Shown: in pieces, positions 46,934 to 58,881 of the stretch
Numbering within the stretch: the stretch's first letter is position 1
How the letters are laid out: every line of letters starts with the position of its first letter
The notes under the pieces: model-generated
Databases searched by the model: none
Seen by the model: the letters and a program-made list of their open reading frames with translations, nothing else
Told to the model about the DNA's origin: nothing
NCBI GenBank assembly: GCA_011947345.1
Contig: JAAVTG010000567.1
Coordinates: 366,602-430,601 of the forward strand
Length of the DNA stretch: 64,000 bases
Reading direction: 5' to 3'
From: Phytophthora quininea
Lineage: Eukaryota > Oomycota > Peronosporomycetes > Peronosporales > Peronosporaceae
Translations under genes and position numbers: made by a program

Positions 46934-48039
46934 TGAAAAAGGGTGAGCTTATATTAGAAAAACCTAACTGTTAATTCTTTTCCCGACCGGAGAAGTAGGT
47001 CAATACTACGCCCCAAGATCAACTATTCCAATTCGCTTAGGTGTTTAACGAGCGTTTACTGTTAATTTAAGGTAGCTGATCTTGGTCGGTACGACTTCAG
47101 GTTTTGACAAATGTACCATTTTCAAAGGAAATAAGAACGAGGCATTTCATTATTTTTACGCAGAAATGTCTAAAATTGCGTTGCTTTATCATAATTAGTT
47201 GTGGCTATGAAAGTTTCACAGTGAAAACAGTGCTTTTACTGTCAAATATTTCGCGCCGGCCACCGCAGATCCCTGTGCGCTCGCGGGCTGGATTGTCCTC
47301 GAAGTTTACCTGCGTTGCCACTATTATCATCCTACTACAATACATGTACCGTGCCGCAGACGTGCCATGCAATGTTCGTGTATCGCGTGACGATCGGAGA
47401 TGCGGTGCTGTCGTCAGTAGTATGGCCATAGGCCCAACTCAGCGCGCTCCAGCTCATCTTCGACTGGAGGCGGCCAAGTGTCCGATGGGAACGGCGATGC
47501 ACACACGCTCGCTGTACTATCCGTGGCGGTTAAGTCGCGGCCGCTTTAACATGGATTTGCTCGCCGGTCGCAATGCTGTTTTTCGGCCTGTTGTCAACAA
47601 CGTCGGCCAGACCCCTTCGTCGTCTGCTCCACCTTTCGCCTTTTTGGTTGGATTTTCAGTATAGACAGCGGGTGGATACAGTACACGCTGTGTGGCGCAC
47701 AACCGACCGAAATACACAGGGCTCTCTGGGGCATAATCGACCTGCTCGATGGTCGGCGATATGCATCACCAGCAGACACTCGCAGGCTGCTTTCTCCAGT
47801 GCATACACCAGGGTCCTGCGCTTTGATGATCGCGGGGGCGCGGTGACCACGTCAGGTCTGCTTGACTGCAAATACACTTGCCTTCTGTATGGCGCCCGCT
47901 GCAGCCGCGGCTGACCGCTTCAATTTTTTGTACGGTAGTGGAAAAAGGGGGCACGCCAATTGGTGGGCGTTTCCTTCGCTCACACGCCAAGTCGCCCGCT
48001 AGCGCTTCAGTCACCTCGGCCCCCGCGCTCCACAGGACG
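46934..48039. other. Intergenic region upstream of the PDZ-PH gene
   Basis: The 47104-47664 ORF lacks any recognisable feature and has the composition of chance sequence. The left portion is A/T-rich and likely contains the mariner 5' terminus. The right 150 bp would hold the PDZ-PH promoter and 5' UTR. Confidence 0.45.
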
Positions 48040-49808
48040 ATGGAGCTGATGGAGCAGATGCAGTCGTGCAGCATCCGCGTGATCGACCTGGACGACGGCT
48101 CGGTGCGCAGCATCTCGTGGGACCCGAACGTGCCCGACCAGGTCTTCGAGAGCCTCGTCGAGTCGCAGCTGCGCGCGCAGTTCGGCGTGTCGGACGAGGC
48201 CTGGGTGGACCTCATCGACACGGCCAACAGCAGCCTCGTGCACATCACCAAGGACGTGCTGTCCAACGTCAAGGACTCGCTGTGCCTCTGCCTGTCCCCC
48301 AAGACGGAGGCGCTGGCCCCCATGAAGACCAGCGAGGTGTTCGAGGTCGTGTTCGAGGACAAGGCGCTGGGCATGACCATCCGGGAGCACAACGAGAGCG
48401 TCATCGTCAACCACTTCAAGCGCCGGCCCGACGGCGGCCTGGGCGAGGCCGAGGCCTGCGGCAAGATCCTGCCCAACGACGTCATCTACAAGGTCAACGG
48501 CGCCAGGACCGTGGGCCGCAGCTACGACAACGTGGTGCAGATGCTGCAGACCCAGACGCGTCCGCTCAGCATCCAGTTCTTCCGGCCCATGAGTCGCGAG
48601 GGGCTCTTCGCCGTCGAGTTCCGAGGCGCCAGTCTCAATATGACCATCACGACCGACGACGTCAACGTCATTGTCAAGGATCTGCCCATGGCTCATCCGA
48701 ATATCGTTGGTTATGCGGAGGCCCACGGCGTGCGCATCTTCGACATTATACACGCCGTGGACGGAGAGGTGATTAATGGACTCGAGTACAACCGCGCCAT
48801 CAGTTTGCTCAGTCGCTCGACTAGACCCATGGTGGTGGTGTTTGCGCGCTCCAAAATGATGCCGCCCACGCCTGGTAGATCCACGGGAGTCATGACGAAC
48901 CGCTTTTCGTTTGCGTCGACGGTGGCGCCGTCCCGAGACCCAGCAGTATGGATGGATTCGGCTCGCGACGCGGCTCGGGGGCCTCCATGATGAGCGGAAT
49001 TGACGGAGAGAACATGATGGTGGAGGAGATGCTCGAGTACTGCGAAGGGCTGGCGAACGACGGCGTGTTAAACCCCAAGGAGGTGGAAATGGTCAAGGAT
49101 ATGGTGCTGGCCATGCGATCAGACGTTTGCAGCGCCGTCAAGCGCAAGAACAACAACGCCATTGTGGCTATCGTGCGATCGCCGTTCATGCGGCTGTGGG
49201 ACAGTCTACTGAAGACGCGCGAGAGCATTTTGCTGGCGGGGCCCGTGTCACTCAAGCGCAAGAAACGATTCCACTTGCTGCTGACGGACCACGAGCGCCT
49301 GCTGTTTGTCAATAAGGACACTAACTTATTAGAGGACGAGATCATGTGCTCACAGATCGTGACGGTCAGCTCGCGCTCTAAGTACCAGGAGCTCACGATT
49401 TCCACGAGCAAGATGGACTACGTGCTGATCGACAACTTCATCGGACCCGTGATCTGGGTTCGAGCAATCCTACCCTTCACATGCACGCAGGGTATACTGA
49501 AAGTGGCCAGCAGCAGGCGCTTCCTGGGCTCGAAGAAACGCTACTTCGTTCTCCGCGGCAACCGCCTCACGGGTTACAAGAAGGAGAGCATGATTCACCA
49601 AGTAGGCGCGAAGAGCAGCACCATCTCGCTTGCGGACGCCACCATCAACGTGTCGGACCCGCGCGGCCTCACCTTCGTCATCACCACCCCCGAGTTCGAC
49701 CAGGCTGGCAAGAAGCTCATTCTCACGGCGACGTCCACGCGCGAATTCAATAAATGGGTCACCGCGCTCAACGCGCTGCAATCATCATCGCCCACCACCG
49801 CCGCTTGA
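48040..49808 (+). CDS. PDZ and PH domain protein
   Basis: The start is ATG 48040 (MELMEQMQSC). Two PDZ-like modules appear at about 48330-48600 (FEVVFEDKALGMTI, LPNDVIYKVNG) and 48605-48870 (FAVEFRGASLNMTI, IIHAVDGEVI). After a one-base break near 48929 the frame continues in a linker and two PH-like modules at about 49180-49460 (KRFHLLLTDHERLLFV) and 49480-49800 (GSKKRYFVLRGNRLTGYKKE, ending REFNKWVTALNAL). The second PH has the canonical C-terminal Trp. PH domains suggest phosphoinositide membrane binding, and the PDZ modules suggest scaffolding. It has strong GC-rich codon bias compared with the surrounding repeat zone. It is convergent with ZNHIT2. The function is inferred from the domains only. 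Confidence 0.8.
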
Positions 49809-50054
49809 GCCTCGCTCGCGGGCCACTCAGCTTTATCGCAAAGCGAGAGGGGTGACGACCTATCTCGAAAGCAAGTGAACGACAGGAAATGTGGTACAAC
49901 CGATGGAATCGCGGCACGTGGAAGGCTGCGAGATGCAGCGAAAGTGAATGGGACGAATGTGTCAATTTGTGGTGTGCTTACGAGTAGTGGGGGCAACGTT
50001 GCCACAGTGAACATGATGCCGAAATACAACAAAGTTTTATAATATCTATCTGCG

Positions 50055-51327
50055 CTATTGTGCTCTGAGTAGCTCTCTCTCATTCGAGTACACTTCGACC
50101 TCTGCAGCCAGGTCTTGAAACTCGCTATCAGGTTTAAGGTACGCCCACATCTGGTAGAACGACAACTTCTTTTGCACGGCCACCAATCTCTTCATCGCCG
50201 CCTTCCTTTCCTTTTTGCTTTCTTGTCTGGATCTTTGCTATCCCCAAGCTCTTGCTCATATTGCTGCAGTAGTTCACGCGTGTCACTGAGTGCATCAAGC
50301 AGGAATATCTGAGATTGGAGAAGCTGCTTGACATCTGAAAGACCCAACGCATTCGCTGCTGGATCTCCGGCAGTGTATTTTCCAGGCAACTCAAGCAAAC
50401 GTGCTCCACAGACTCGTAACGCGCGTCTTCACTGAGTATGCGGCATGTATCCAGCAGCAATACCGCAGCTTCCGCCACATCTTGAGTATAGTCGCCATTA
50501 AAAACTCGAAGAACCACCGCGTAGGCGAAAAGCATTTCCACTAGGTGAAAACGTAAGCAGGGTGATGGCTCCTTCCCACCAGGCAACAGATACTTCATAC
50601 TTGCAGGCATCTTCTCGGCATCACGATCCGTGAACAGCCCAACAGGGTACAACACTGTCAGCTCAATGTTCACACTCGCCGGTTCAATATTGTTGCTTTC
50701 CTTGTCGTAGCTGCTGCTAATTTCCTCCATGACCAGTTGTCTCCGTCTTGCCGACGTCTCGCGTCGGTACTTTCGCTCGCTTAGCAGCCACCACGGCGAC
50801 CAAAGCTCCACGAGCTTGCCAAGTCTCCCGTCCGCGACTTCCCCGAGGAACTTGCTCCTCTCTTCGTCAGTCAGACTCTCCAGAGTGAGTTCTCCGGTTG
50901 CATCCAGCACTGCCAACTCCTGCAGCCTCTCGACCAACGCTTCTGCGTCTTCTTCTTCTTCTACCGCAGCTTGCTCTTGGAACTGCTTGACCCTCTCCAG
51001 CAGCTCCTGGATGCTCTTCTGCTGCTTCTGGTCGTCCCCTCTTGCGCTTGAGTTCAACTGCATCTCGCTGCGCACGTGGCTCTCAAAGAACTGCTCGGTG
51101 CACTCCTGGCCGTGCGAGCGGTAGCACTCGACGCTGCAGTATGGAGCATTGCACCGCGGACACGTGTAGCGCGCCTCCCGAGTCGTGCAGACGCGACACA
51201 CGCGCACCAGCGAGGCATTAGATATGTTGGGGTCTGTACAATGAGCATCCGATACCGATATCAGAACAGCGCTAGAGTCCTTCACCGTCGCGTGCAGAGC
51301 GCCCAAGCGGATCGGAACGCGCTGCAT
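50055..51327 (-). CDS. ZNHIT2: HIT-type zinc-finger protein, ZNHIT2-like
   Basis: The N-terminal HIT zinc finger reads CRVCTTREARYTCPRCNAPY then CSVECYRSHGQEC. It is followed by an acidic coiled segment (EEEEDAEALVERLQEL), then ERSKFLGEVADG and ELWSPWWLLS, typical of ZNHIT2. A C-terminal helical domain (LRFHLVEMLFAYAVVLRVFNGD) follows. ZNHIT2 bridges R2TP/RUVBL complexes to U5 snRNP assembly. The C-terminal part runs through two frame breaks (CC pair 50367-50368 and near 50199), each restored by one base; the final stretch then ends RELLRAQ at the TAG 50055. The start is ATG 51327. It lies 85 bp downstream of the CFAP300 stop on the same strand. No introns are seen. Confidence 0.82.
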
Positions 51328-51412
51328 GGTGGTGAATTGCTCTTATTGCTCATCAACCAATGAAAATCAAGTGTAGCCATATCGGATTACAGTAGCCATT
51401 TCGGTGCACGAT

Positions 51413-52383
51413 CTACCAGGACGCTGTGAAGGGGCAGTACCAGATCGTGAGCCAGCGCTTGCGCGCATCGATGATGGCGAAGCACGAGTGGAATTGCGAC
51501 GATGGGCCTTGAAAAGACCGTCTCCTCGCACTCGATACCCTCGTGACGTGATTTCGACGTCTCTTTTCCCGTTGGCGGAAGGCAGACTCTTCTTGACTGA
51601 CATAAGAGCTCTGTAAAGCACTCGTGTGATCTCTTCGTACGCTAGCAAACGCGAGTCTGGCTGACGCAACGCACCGCCGCCAATGACGAGCGCAGAGAAG
51701 AGCTGGAGAATAAATTCCTGCTGGTCTAGCTCGGAGAAAACGTCGCTGTTCTCCGAGTCGGGGTTGATGAGCATCTCGGTGAGCAGGTCGCTGGCAGTGA
51801 CGCCGTCAAAGTCTTCGTCCATGCAGCCGCGAATGCTGCCGTCACGGGCAACAATTCCCGCTGCAGTGAGCTTGTCGAAGAAGGTCATACTCGTCACGTT
51901 TACACGAAGTCGATTGAACTGCAGCGAGCACGCTCCGCCACTGCTCTCTGGCCTTAAGTCCTTGGTGCTCAGTCGTGCAGGAAGCTTCAGGAACAGCATG
52001 ATCAAGATTAGTTTTGAAGCAAGGCATGAAGGAAAACCTCTTACGCACCTCAAGAACTCGGTGTACGCCCTCATCCTGGAAAAACTCAGCTAGCAGCGCT
52101 TCATCGTCCTCGACAGCCAATTTCCGGTGCACACGAAAGCGCTGAAGCTGAAGAGCGCCACTTAGATTCCATTGAAGCAGCTTCTGCTTGATCTCATAAT
52201 CTTTCAGCACCGGTAAAGCATCGGGAAGGTGTTCAAAGGGGCCAGATGAAACCTTCAGAGGAACAGCAGCAGTCTGAGAGCCGATGTCGCTGGGCTGATC
52301 CTGCACTAGCATCACTGCGTCGAAGTGGCGGTCTTTCCAAACGTCTAAAGATTTGTGAATGGGTCACTCCACTTTCCATACAT
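51413..52383 (-). CDS. CFAP300: CFAP300 (ciliary dynein arm assembly factor)
   Basis: CFAP300 (C11orf70) is needed for cytoplasmic assembly and transport of axonemal dynein arms. Family blocks are KQKLLQWNLSGALQLQRFRV, EFFQDEGVHRVLE, LQFNRLRVNVTSMTFFDKL, the diagnostic GCMDEDFDGVTASDLLTEML, FILQLFSALVIGGGALRQ and the end FAIIDARKRWLTIWYC. One intron (about 51988-52052) splits exon 1 after VLE. A start at ATG 52383 (MYGKWSDP) requires one more C near 52366; otherwise the frame opens at 52315. Another break at the CC pair 51507-51508 restores the conserved C-terminus. The length near 290 residues fits the family. The gene would be expected in flagellate oomycetes. Confidence 0.88.
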
Positions 52384-52508
52384 GACGCTTCAAATACTGG
52401 CACACCACAGTATGGTTGCTGTCAAATACTGATATTGAGTTATCTCCTTCGTTCGCTCTCTTCGTTCGGGAGGATCGAAGGACAGACGCACGCTGAGCAT
52501 GCGTGTTC

Positions 52509-55500
52509 TCACTTGGCAAAAGTCTTGGCTCGCACCGAGAAAACCACAAGCAGCGGATGTCCATCGAGATGTACGCGCATCGAGTCGTTATACAGCGGCA
52601 CCCTGAATTTGACCTCACCTCCTTCGTCTTGACGAGCAATCCGCTTGAGCGAGAGCGTGCAATGGCCGTTGATCGATTCATTCTTCACCCAGACGAGCAT
52701 GTGCAGCTGTTCCAGGGGACGCGAGTGTTGAATGACTGCATTAAGCGACAGATTCAGACCGTTGGAGCCCTGACACCTCTCGCCAATCACGTCGCACTGC
52801 TTGGCATCCTCTCCAACTAACGGCGCGACAATACGCGTCTTCTTGGGCACCACCACGTTGTCGTTCCAGCTCAACTGCATGTTGAACACCCGCAATACCG
52901 TCGACACTGGACGGTTTGTCGACTTCATCAACCTGACCACGTGCTTGATCGAAGTAACTACCGCCGACCGAATTCGAGAAGCGGTCTCCATCGCTGATAG
53001 CGCTCACGGTAGAAAATGATCGTGAATTGCGACGGGTAAGTCTCCGAGGGGAGGATGACAGCACGTCGCTGTTTTGTTGGGGAAAGCTGAGTACAAACGT
53101 GCCGAATACTGGGCTGTGGTCGCTCACATCCATTCCGTCGCCATGATTCACGGACCGGTAGTTATCGATCATCAATGGCGTCTGCTCCTTTGACGTTGGG
53201 TCCGGAACCTTCTCAGGGATCAACTTTGAGTCACTTACCAGCAGGGAGTGGATTAAAATGCGATCGCACCAGCCAGGCACACGCTTTTTCCTTGCCTCCC
53301 TTGTAGAACGGCTCCTTGTAGAGCACACGAAAGACGAGAGATGGCCACAGAGGCAGCGACTCATTCACCATGCCGCGTTTGGGGAATTTCTTGTAAGTCG
53401 GGTAGAAGTCAGGAAACTTATGAGGCTCCGTGAAACCCTCAAAGACACCTCCATTCCGGCGATCATTGAGCAGGCCATCAAATTTGTCGTGGAGCTCCAG
53501 ATTGCGACCTTCTTCGAGCATGTGGAGCACCATTTGCGGATCAAGCAGCACGATCCGGTAGTTCATGTCCCCCATCCACACGACATGATGGAACTGCTCG
53601 GTGAGATCGAAGCTGTAGTGACCCATGACACGGCCCAAGCTAGCGTTCAAGTTGCGAATCTGTTCGCGACGGTACGTGTCATTTCGCGCGTCCAAATGGC
53701 AGTTTACAAAAACCATCGTCGTATGATTCACCATAAGAGCAACAGCAACGCCTCCTTTGGACCCGCTCGTGAGTTTGAATTTGTGGGCGCCAGCTCGGAT
53801 CAGTTTGATTTTGCTCTGGATGCTGGCACAATAGAACACTGCAATGCCGGTGAATTTGGTGCCGACAAAGCTCCATCGCCGCGGCCGTGGACAGCGTCGA
53901 TTACTGCATCAGGCGGCTGGTTCTTGTGATTAACCATAAAATTGCTGTTCTTGAGCTCCATCCGATAGTAACGAGTACCGTCTTCATTGCGGTTCAAGTA
54001 CGCCTCGACGGCGTGATACGCATTCTCCGAGACGCCTTCTTGCACTCCAAGCACGTAAAGATGGTATCCATGTGGTAGGAAATTCTGCAGCATTGTAGCT
54101 GAGCGCTGCTCATCAATGATACCTTTGCCGTCTTCGAACGGATCAGCGGCGCCCATGTTCCAAGTGCCGACCCACATCCGAACGTCTCGCTTGCTCGGTC
54201 TCTTGCTGGATTTCAACGCCGGCGACGCAGTCGGCCCCAGCGAGTAGCTACTGTTCTGCTCAAAGTACGATCGCGGCGATGTCACGCGAGGTTCGCCATC
54301 GTCAAAGCTTTGGTCGATATTCAGACCGACAGACGAACTGCGTTGGTGAGAAGGTGTTGGAGTCTTCAGCGATTTCTTGAGCGCAGACTGCTGCGAGCGC
54401 ATGGTGGCAACGTCCTCTTCCGTCTCTGAGCTCGTGCGCTGGAACGAGTCGCTCTTGCGAGAGGCATCGTGCGCAAGCGCAGCTGCACCCATTGTCATTG
54501 AAGTTGTTGTGCCACTCTTATTACCGTTTATGCTGGTTGGCGCAACGTCAGACCCAGCCCCAGGCAACGTCCGCAGCTTCTCAAGCATAAAGTCGGGCTG
54601 CTCCAGGTCCGCCAAGTTGTTGCAGCTGAAGCTGCTTTTCACGTTGTTCGAGCCATTCCAATACCCAGCGCGCAATTTAACGGGAGGTAGCAGCGCCTCT
54701 GCTGCGCTAGCAGCCGAAGCCATGCGTCTGGTGCGTGACCTGTGTGACGCAGCCGCCGCCTCCGCGACTGTCAGCCCAGTGACTCCGAAGCCGTTGGTAC
54801 AACTCCTGGACTTCAGCAGTCGTCTCTGCGTCTGGTCTGCATCAGCTGCAGTCGCTGCTGGCTGTGTCTCTGCCAGTCTTAATAGGCTCATTTCTCCACC
54901 TGCATACGATCTCGGCACGGCGCCGTTCTTGAGTCGAAAGTTCTCTCTCTCCAGCTCCTGTACGCGACGACTGAGTCTCGCAGCAGCTTCTTCCCACTCT
55001 GTAGCATCCTGCTTTTGCTGTGCAACTTTTCCTCCACTGGTGATCGCCGCACTGCGCATCAAGGCCTTAGCTTCGTCCACTTTACCGATGCTGGTCTTCC
55101 GTCGTCTCTCTGCTGCTTCGTCTCGACCCATACTGGCCTTCCTAGGGGCAGTCCTGACCGTCCCCATTGCGGACTATTGGTGGCACTCTTCTCGCTGCTC
55201 TGGGACTGCGACGTTTGCTTTCGGAGCACTGTCCGAGGCACTGGGGACGAGTGGGGTCGCTCTCAATGACGCGGGGCTTGTGGGCGGCGCCGGCGGTGGC
55301 GTCTGCATCTCTGGAGCTGCTTCTGTGTGGCCGCGAGTGCGCGCCGGACTGATAAGGCTGCGCACGTCCAGCGTCTTCTTGGAGGTGGGCACCAGCATCT
55401 GCTCCAGCTGCTGCAGCGTGGCCGGCTCCTCGATCTGTGAGAGGCGCGCGTGACGCGGATCCGCGGGGCTCTGGTGGGAACGGCGTCCATGGCCAAGGTG

Positions 55501-55559
55501 TCTTTGTTGCTGTCGAGACTGCTGGACGAGCGCTGCAAGTCCGCGCGTCGGGCGGCCAT
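52509..55559 (-). CDS. Inositol polyphosphate 5-phosphatase with N-terminal coiled coil
   Basis: The catalytic IPPc domain spans about 52990-54190: MWVGTWNMGAAD, VLGVQEGVSENA, VFVNCHLDAR, the metal-site motif WMGDMNYRI, PGWCDRIL and VSDHSPVFGTF. All hallmark residues are present. Before it lie about 400 residues with a coiled coil (RRVQELERENFRLKN) and Ser-rich regions. After it, 52509-52990 holds a beta-rich C2-like region. Frames break near 53835, 53279, 52985, 55470 and in the segment 55165-55210; the first and fourth are single-base run errors. An in-frame TAG at 55174-55176, just before MGTVRTAP, could instead mark 55167 as the true start. The enzyme dephosphorylates the 5 position of PtdIns(4,5)P2 or PtdIns(3,4,5)P3. 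Exact substrate is not predictable. Confidence 0.82.
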
Positions 55560-56257
55560 GGGATAGATAGGTGGTATGGAGCAGGGTAACCGATGTTTTT
55601 CTTAGTTGTGTCTCCTTGAAGGCAAAAAGCTGTATTCTCCTGCGACCGATTGAAGGTGGCGGGGATTGGAAGAAAATGAAAATAGAGACGAAGGATTGGT
55701 GGAAATGACAATCGGTCGCAGGAGATTTTGCTTGTGATGATTTCTTGTGTAGCCACAAGTTTGGTGGGAAAATCCTTTTTCGGGGAGATCCCAAGAGCAA
55801 AGCGTTCGAGACCGATCTCGTTGTGGTCGTGGCGTTCAATCGAAGTGCTCGTCGTTGGCATTGATGCAACGATAGCTCGCTCACACGACAACAAGCACTT
55901 TTGCAGAGTACAGTTCTGGTGTTTCGATGTGCATACGGCTGTTGATGGTTTGAGATCCCAGGCGTTAAGCACCGGAAGATGCAACCGCTTATTCCTTACC
56001 GATGTCTAACTCAAACTGCGAGGACGATGAAAAAAGTTCCCAAAAATGCAAGTCTAGGCCGTCATGGCTGACGTTAAAACCAATTTCACGCGTGCTATGC
56101 AAGTATCTTTCACTTGGCATGCCAGCGGGTCCCTTCAAGGGGCAAGGATCCCTCTCTACCCATGATTATCAGGCCCACTGCGGCGCTTACGTGACGGCTA
56201 GTAGACGCTTCAGTGGCAGCAAATCCCTCCTTCGACACTTTCTAATTCGTGTAGATC
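55560..56257. other. Divergent intergenic region, 5-phosphatase and PHOSPHO genes
   Basis: About 700 bp separate the two starts. ORFs here overlap on both strands without recognisable domains, and no splice-supported exon is evident. It likely holds two promoters. Confidence 0.5.
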
Positions 56258-57076
56258 ATGGCGACCGCTTCTGACACTCTGGTGATCTTCGACTTTGACG
56301 ACTCGCTCGTGAACAAGGACTCGGACACTTTCGTACTGCAGCACCTGGCCCCCGAGCTCGCGCAGACGCTCAATGCCCGACACGCGCTTCACCCAGTGTG
56401 GCCCGACGTGTTCGATGACCTGCTGCAGGTGATCGCCGACGAGAAGCCCCACGTGACGACCGAGACGATCTGGGAGCATGTCGAGCGCATTCCGATGCAA
56501 GAGCGGATGCAGGACGCCATCCGCTTGGCGGTGGAGCAGTTCGGCGCGGACGTCAAGATCGTCAGCGACGGCAACACTTTCTACATCAACCGCGTGCTGG
56601 AGAACTTGGCGCAGCATGTGAGCGACGTCATCGCCAATCCTGCCGAGTTCGCAGAGCTGGACGATGGCCGCACGTGGCTGCGTATCCGTCCATATCACGC
56701 CATGAAGGAAAGTCCCATCGGATGCAAGCATTGCCCCTCCAACATGTGCAAGGGCGCCATCTTGGAGTCCATTCGCAGCGACCACGCGTATTCGCGGGTG
56801 GTCTACGTTGGTGACGGGCCCGGGGACTTCTGCCCGGTAACACGTCTGACCACGTACGTTCAACTCATAACTTCTTGCATCAGGCCCTGCAACTGACAAA
56901 CTCTTTATAGCAACGACGTCGTGTGCGCGCGTACCGACACGAGCGATGGACCTTCGTTCGAGCTGCACAAGCGCATCAAGTCAAACCCTGGCATGGTCAA
57001 GGCCCGTGTCGCCTTCTGGAACACTGGAGAGGACCTCTACCTGGTTTTCTCGCGCGTCTTCGCCGACTCAACTTAA
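56258..57076 (+). CDS. PHOSPHO1/2-type HAD phosphatase
   Basis: The HAD motif I is IFDFDDSL (Asp12 nucleophile and Asp14). VKIVSDGN is motif II. CKHCPSNMCKG is the conserved Cys-rich substrate loop of the PHOSPHO family, and VVYVGDGPGDFCP is motif IV. Family members hydrolyse phosphoethanolamine, phosphocholine or pyridoxal 5'-phosphate. There are two exons, 56258-56854 and about 56911-57076, joined by a short GT-AG intron with acceptor TTATAG. The reading frame is intact through both. The protein is about 250 residues, matching the family. RCC1 starts only 92 bp downstream on the same strand. Confidence 0.9.
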
Positions 57077-57168
57077 AACGTTTTAGCACTTCAACTTGCT
57101 CGACATAAAAACGTTTTTCTCGTAGAGCGCCAAAACCATCAGTACTGAATTGCCTTTTGCCGCCAACA

Positions 57169-58713
57169 ATGAAGCGCGGACGCACCGACGTGGGCGTGTC
57201 TAAGGAGCAATACGAGGCGTCTGTGGCCGCTCCCTCCCCCAGCGGAAATGGCTTCGGCTTCCAGCGTGCCCCCGACACCGTTCTTAAGGCGCGTCGCATC
57301 GTGACGGCCGCTGCATCGTCCACGCGGCCGCAGGAAGCCTCGCGCCAACTGACGGCGCTGAACCGCGCGTTCGTGGCCAACCTTAAGACGCAATGGACGC
57401 ACAACAAGGCGGATAGCTGGGCGCAGAACATGCGCGAGTACTTGGGCTACGCGCGCGACGTGGACGCCAAGTTCGGGGACAAACCTGGCCAAGTGCTGAC
57501 CTTTGGCAGTGGAGACTGTGGCCAGCTCGGTCACGGAGGAGGAAGACGACTTGATGGTCAAGTTCCCTAGAGTGGTGGAGCCTCTGTTCGACTTGAAGAT
57601 CGTCCGCGTGGCCTGTGGAGGGCTCCACTCAGCAGCTATCACGGCGGCAGGAGAGATCTTCACGTGGGGTTGCAATGACGACGGCGCGCTGGGCCATGAT
57701 GGAGATGAGAACATACCTGCCAAAGTGGGGGCTTTGGACCCAAGCAGGAGATCGCAGTGCAAGCTGTGGGTGGAGACTGCCACACGGCGGTGGTGACGCT
57801 CTCTGGGAAAGTGTACTCGTGGGGATCGTACAAAGACAAGGAAGGCAAGCAATGGTGCGACGCGGGCTCTGCCAAGGCAGCGTTCAAGCAGAAACAGCTG
57901 AAGCCATTCTTGCTCAAGGGAGTAGACAGCGCTGTGGATGTGCGTTGCGGCAGCTCGTTCAACTTGGTGCGGACCAACGACGGCCGAGTGTTCTCGTGGG
58001 GGCTGGGCAAAATGGGTCAGCTCGGCCGCAAGGTGGATCCTGAGATGAAGGACGCCGATGGAGAGTACAGGTTGGATATGGTGTACTTGCAGCACTTGAC
58101 GCCGAAGCTGGTGACGCTTGGCGGAGCAACCCTCCCTCCGGTGAAGGCCATCGGCTGTGGCTCTTACCACAGTCTGTTTGCTCTCAGTGCCAATGGATAC
58201 CTCTACACCACTGGTCTCAACAACTACGGACAGCTTGGTATCGGGAGCACCGACAATTGCTCTGAGCTGCAACTTGTGGAGGACCTGAGCTCTAAGAACG
58301 TCGCGCTTGTCGACGGAGGCACCCACCACTCGGTCGTGCTCACCAACGACGGCGAGATCTACACGTTTGGTCGTGCGGATTCGGGCCAGCTCGGCACCAT
58401 TAAGGAGTGCAGCACAGGCGAGTTTAAGGATCATCCTCAGAAACTGACGATGCCGACGCCAAAGAATGGCGGGTCGAACGTCGTTCGCAACATCGCAACC
58501 GGATCAAACCACGCGTTGGCGCTCACTGAAAGCGGCGCGATCTTTTCGTGGGGATATGGAGATATGCTGGCGCTCGGCAACGGAAAAGATCGCGATGAAA
58601 ACACGCCGTACGAGATAAACTGGAGCGCGACCAAATTCCGTCCCGCAGAAATCCTTCAGATCGACGCTGGCGGACAGCATAGTGCAGTGTTGGCGAGCGC
58701 AGAGGAAAAGTAA
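57169..58713 (+). CDS. RCC1: RCC1-family seven-bladed propeller protein (probable Ran guanine nucleotide exchange factor)
   Basis: The start is ATG 57169 (MKRGRTDVGV); an in-frame TTG further upstream is unlikely. A basic N-terminus of about 100 residues precedes RCC1 repeats with the GxGxxGQLGxG signature: VLTFGSGDCGQLGHG, EIFTWGCNDDGALGHDG, KVYSWGSYKDKEGK, RVFSWGLGKMGQLGRK, YLYTTGLNNYGQLGIG, EIYTFGRADSGQLGT and AIFSWGYGDMLALGNG. This makes seven blades, as in chromatin-bound RCC1. The insertion in blade 3 (KDKEGK) is also typical of RCC1 itself. Breaks at the GG pairs 57535-57536 and 57736-57737 are repaired by one base each. No introns. Nuclear Ran-GEF function is a homology inference, but the seven-blade layout favours it over other RCC1-like proteins. 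Confidence 0.88.
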
Positions 58714-58881
58714 TAAACTTGCCCACATTATCTTGCAATACCTTTCCGCTGACGAACAAGTGCATTCCATGCATGAACATGGAGCTTGAACCCGAGTGAA
58801 GCAGCAAAATATATGGATCCTATTCGAAAGGCAAAACGTGCAGACAACTACGTGGCAAGTAGCATCAACTGTAGTGTTTGC

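Noticed and set aside
45330..47115. TTTGTCAAA-containing segments at both sides of the mariner copy as terminal inverted repeats
   Set aside because: Only nine bases match and the core is nearly palindromic; no flanking TA pair could be fixed.
47104..47664. 186-codon ORF upstream of the PDZ-PH gene
   Set aside because: It has no domain, no codon bias like its neighbours and lies in A/T-rich repeat sequence. It is most likely chance.
48007..48776. Antisense and +1 ORFs of about 240 residues over the PDZ-PH gene
   Set aside because: They arise from the extreme GC bias of this gene. The PDZ signature is only in the annotated frame.
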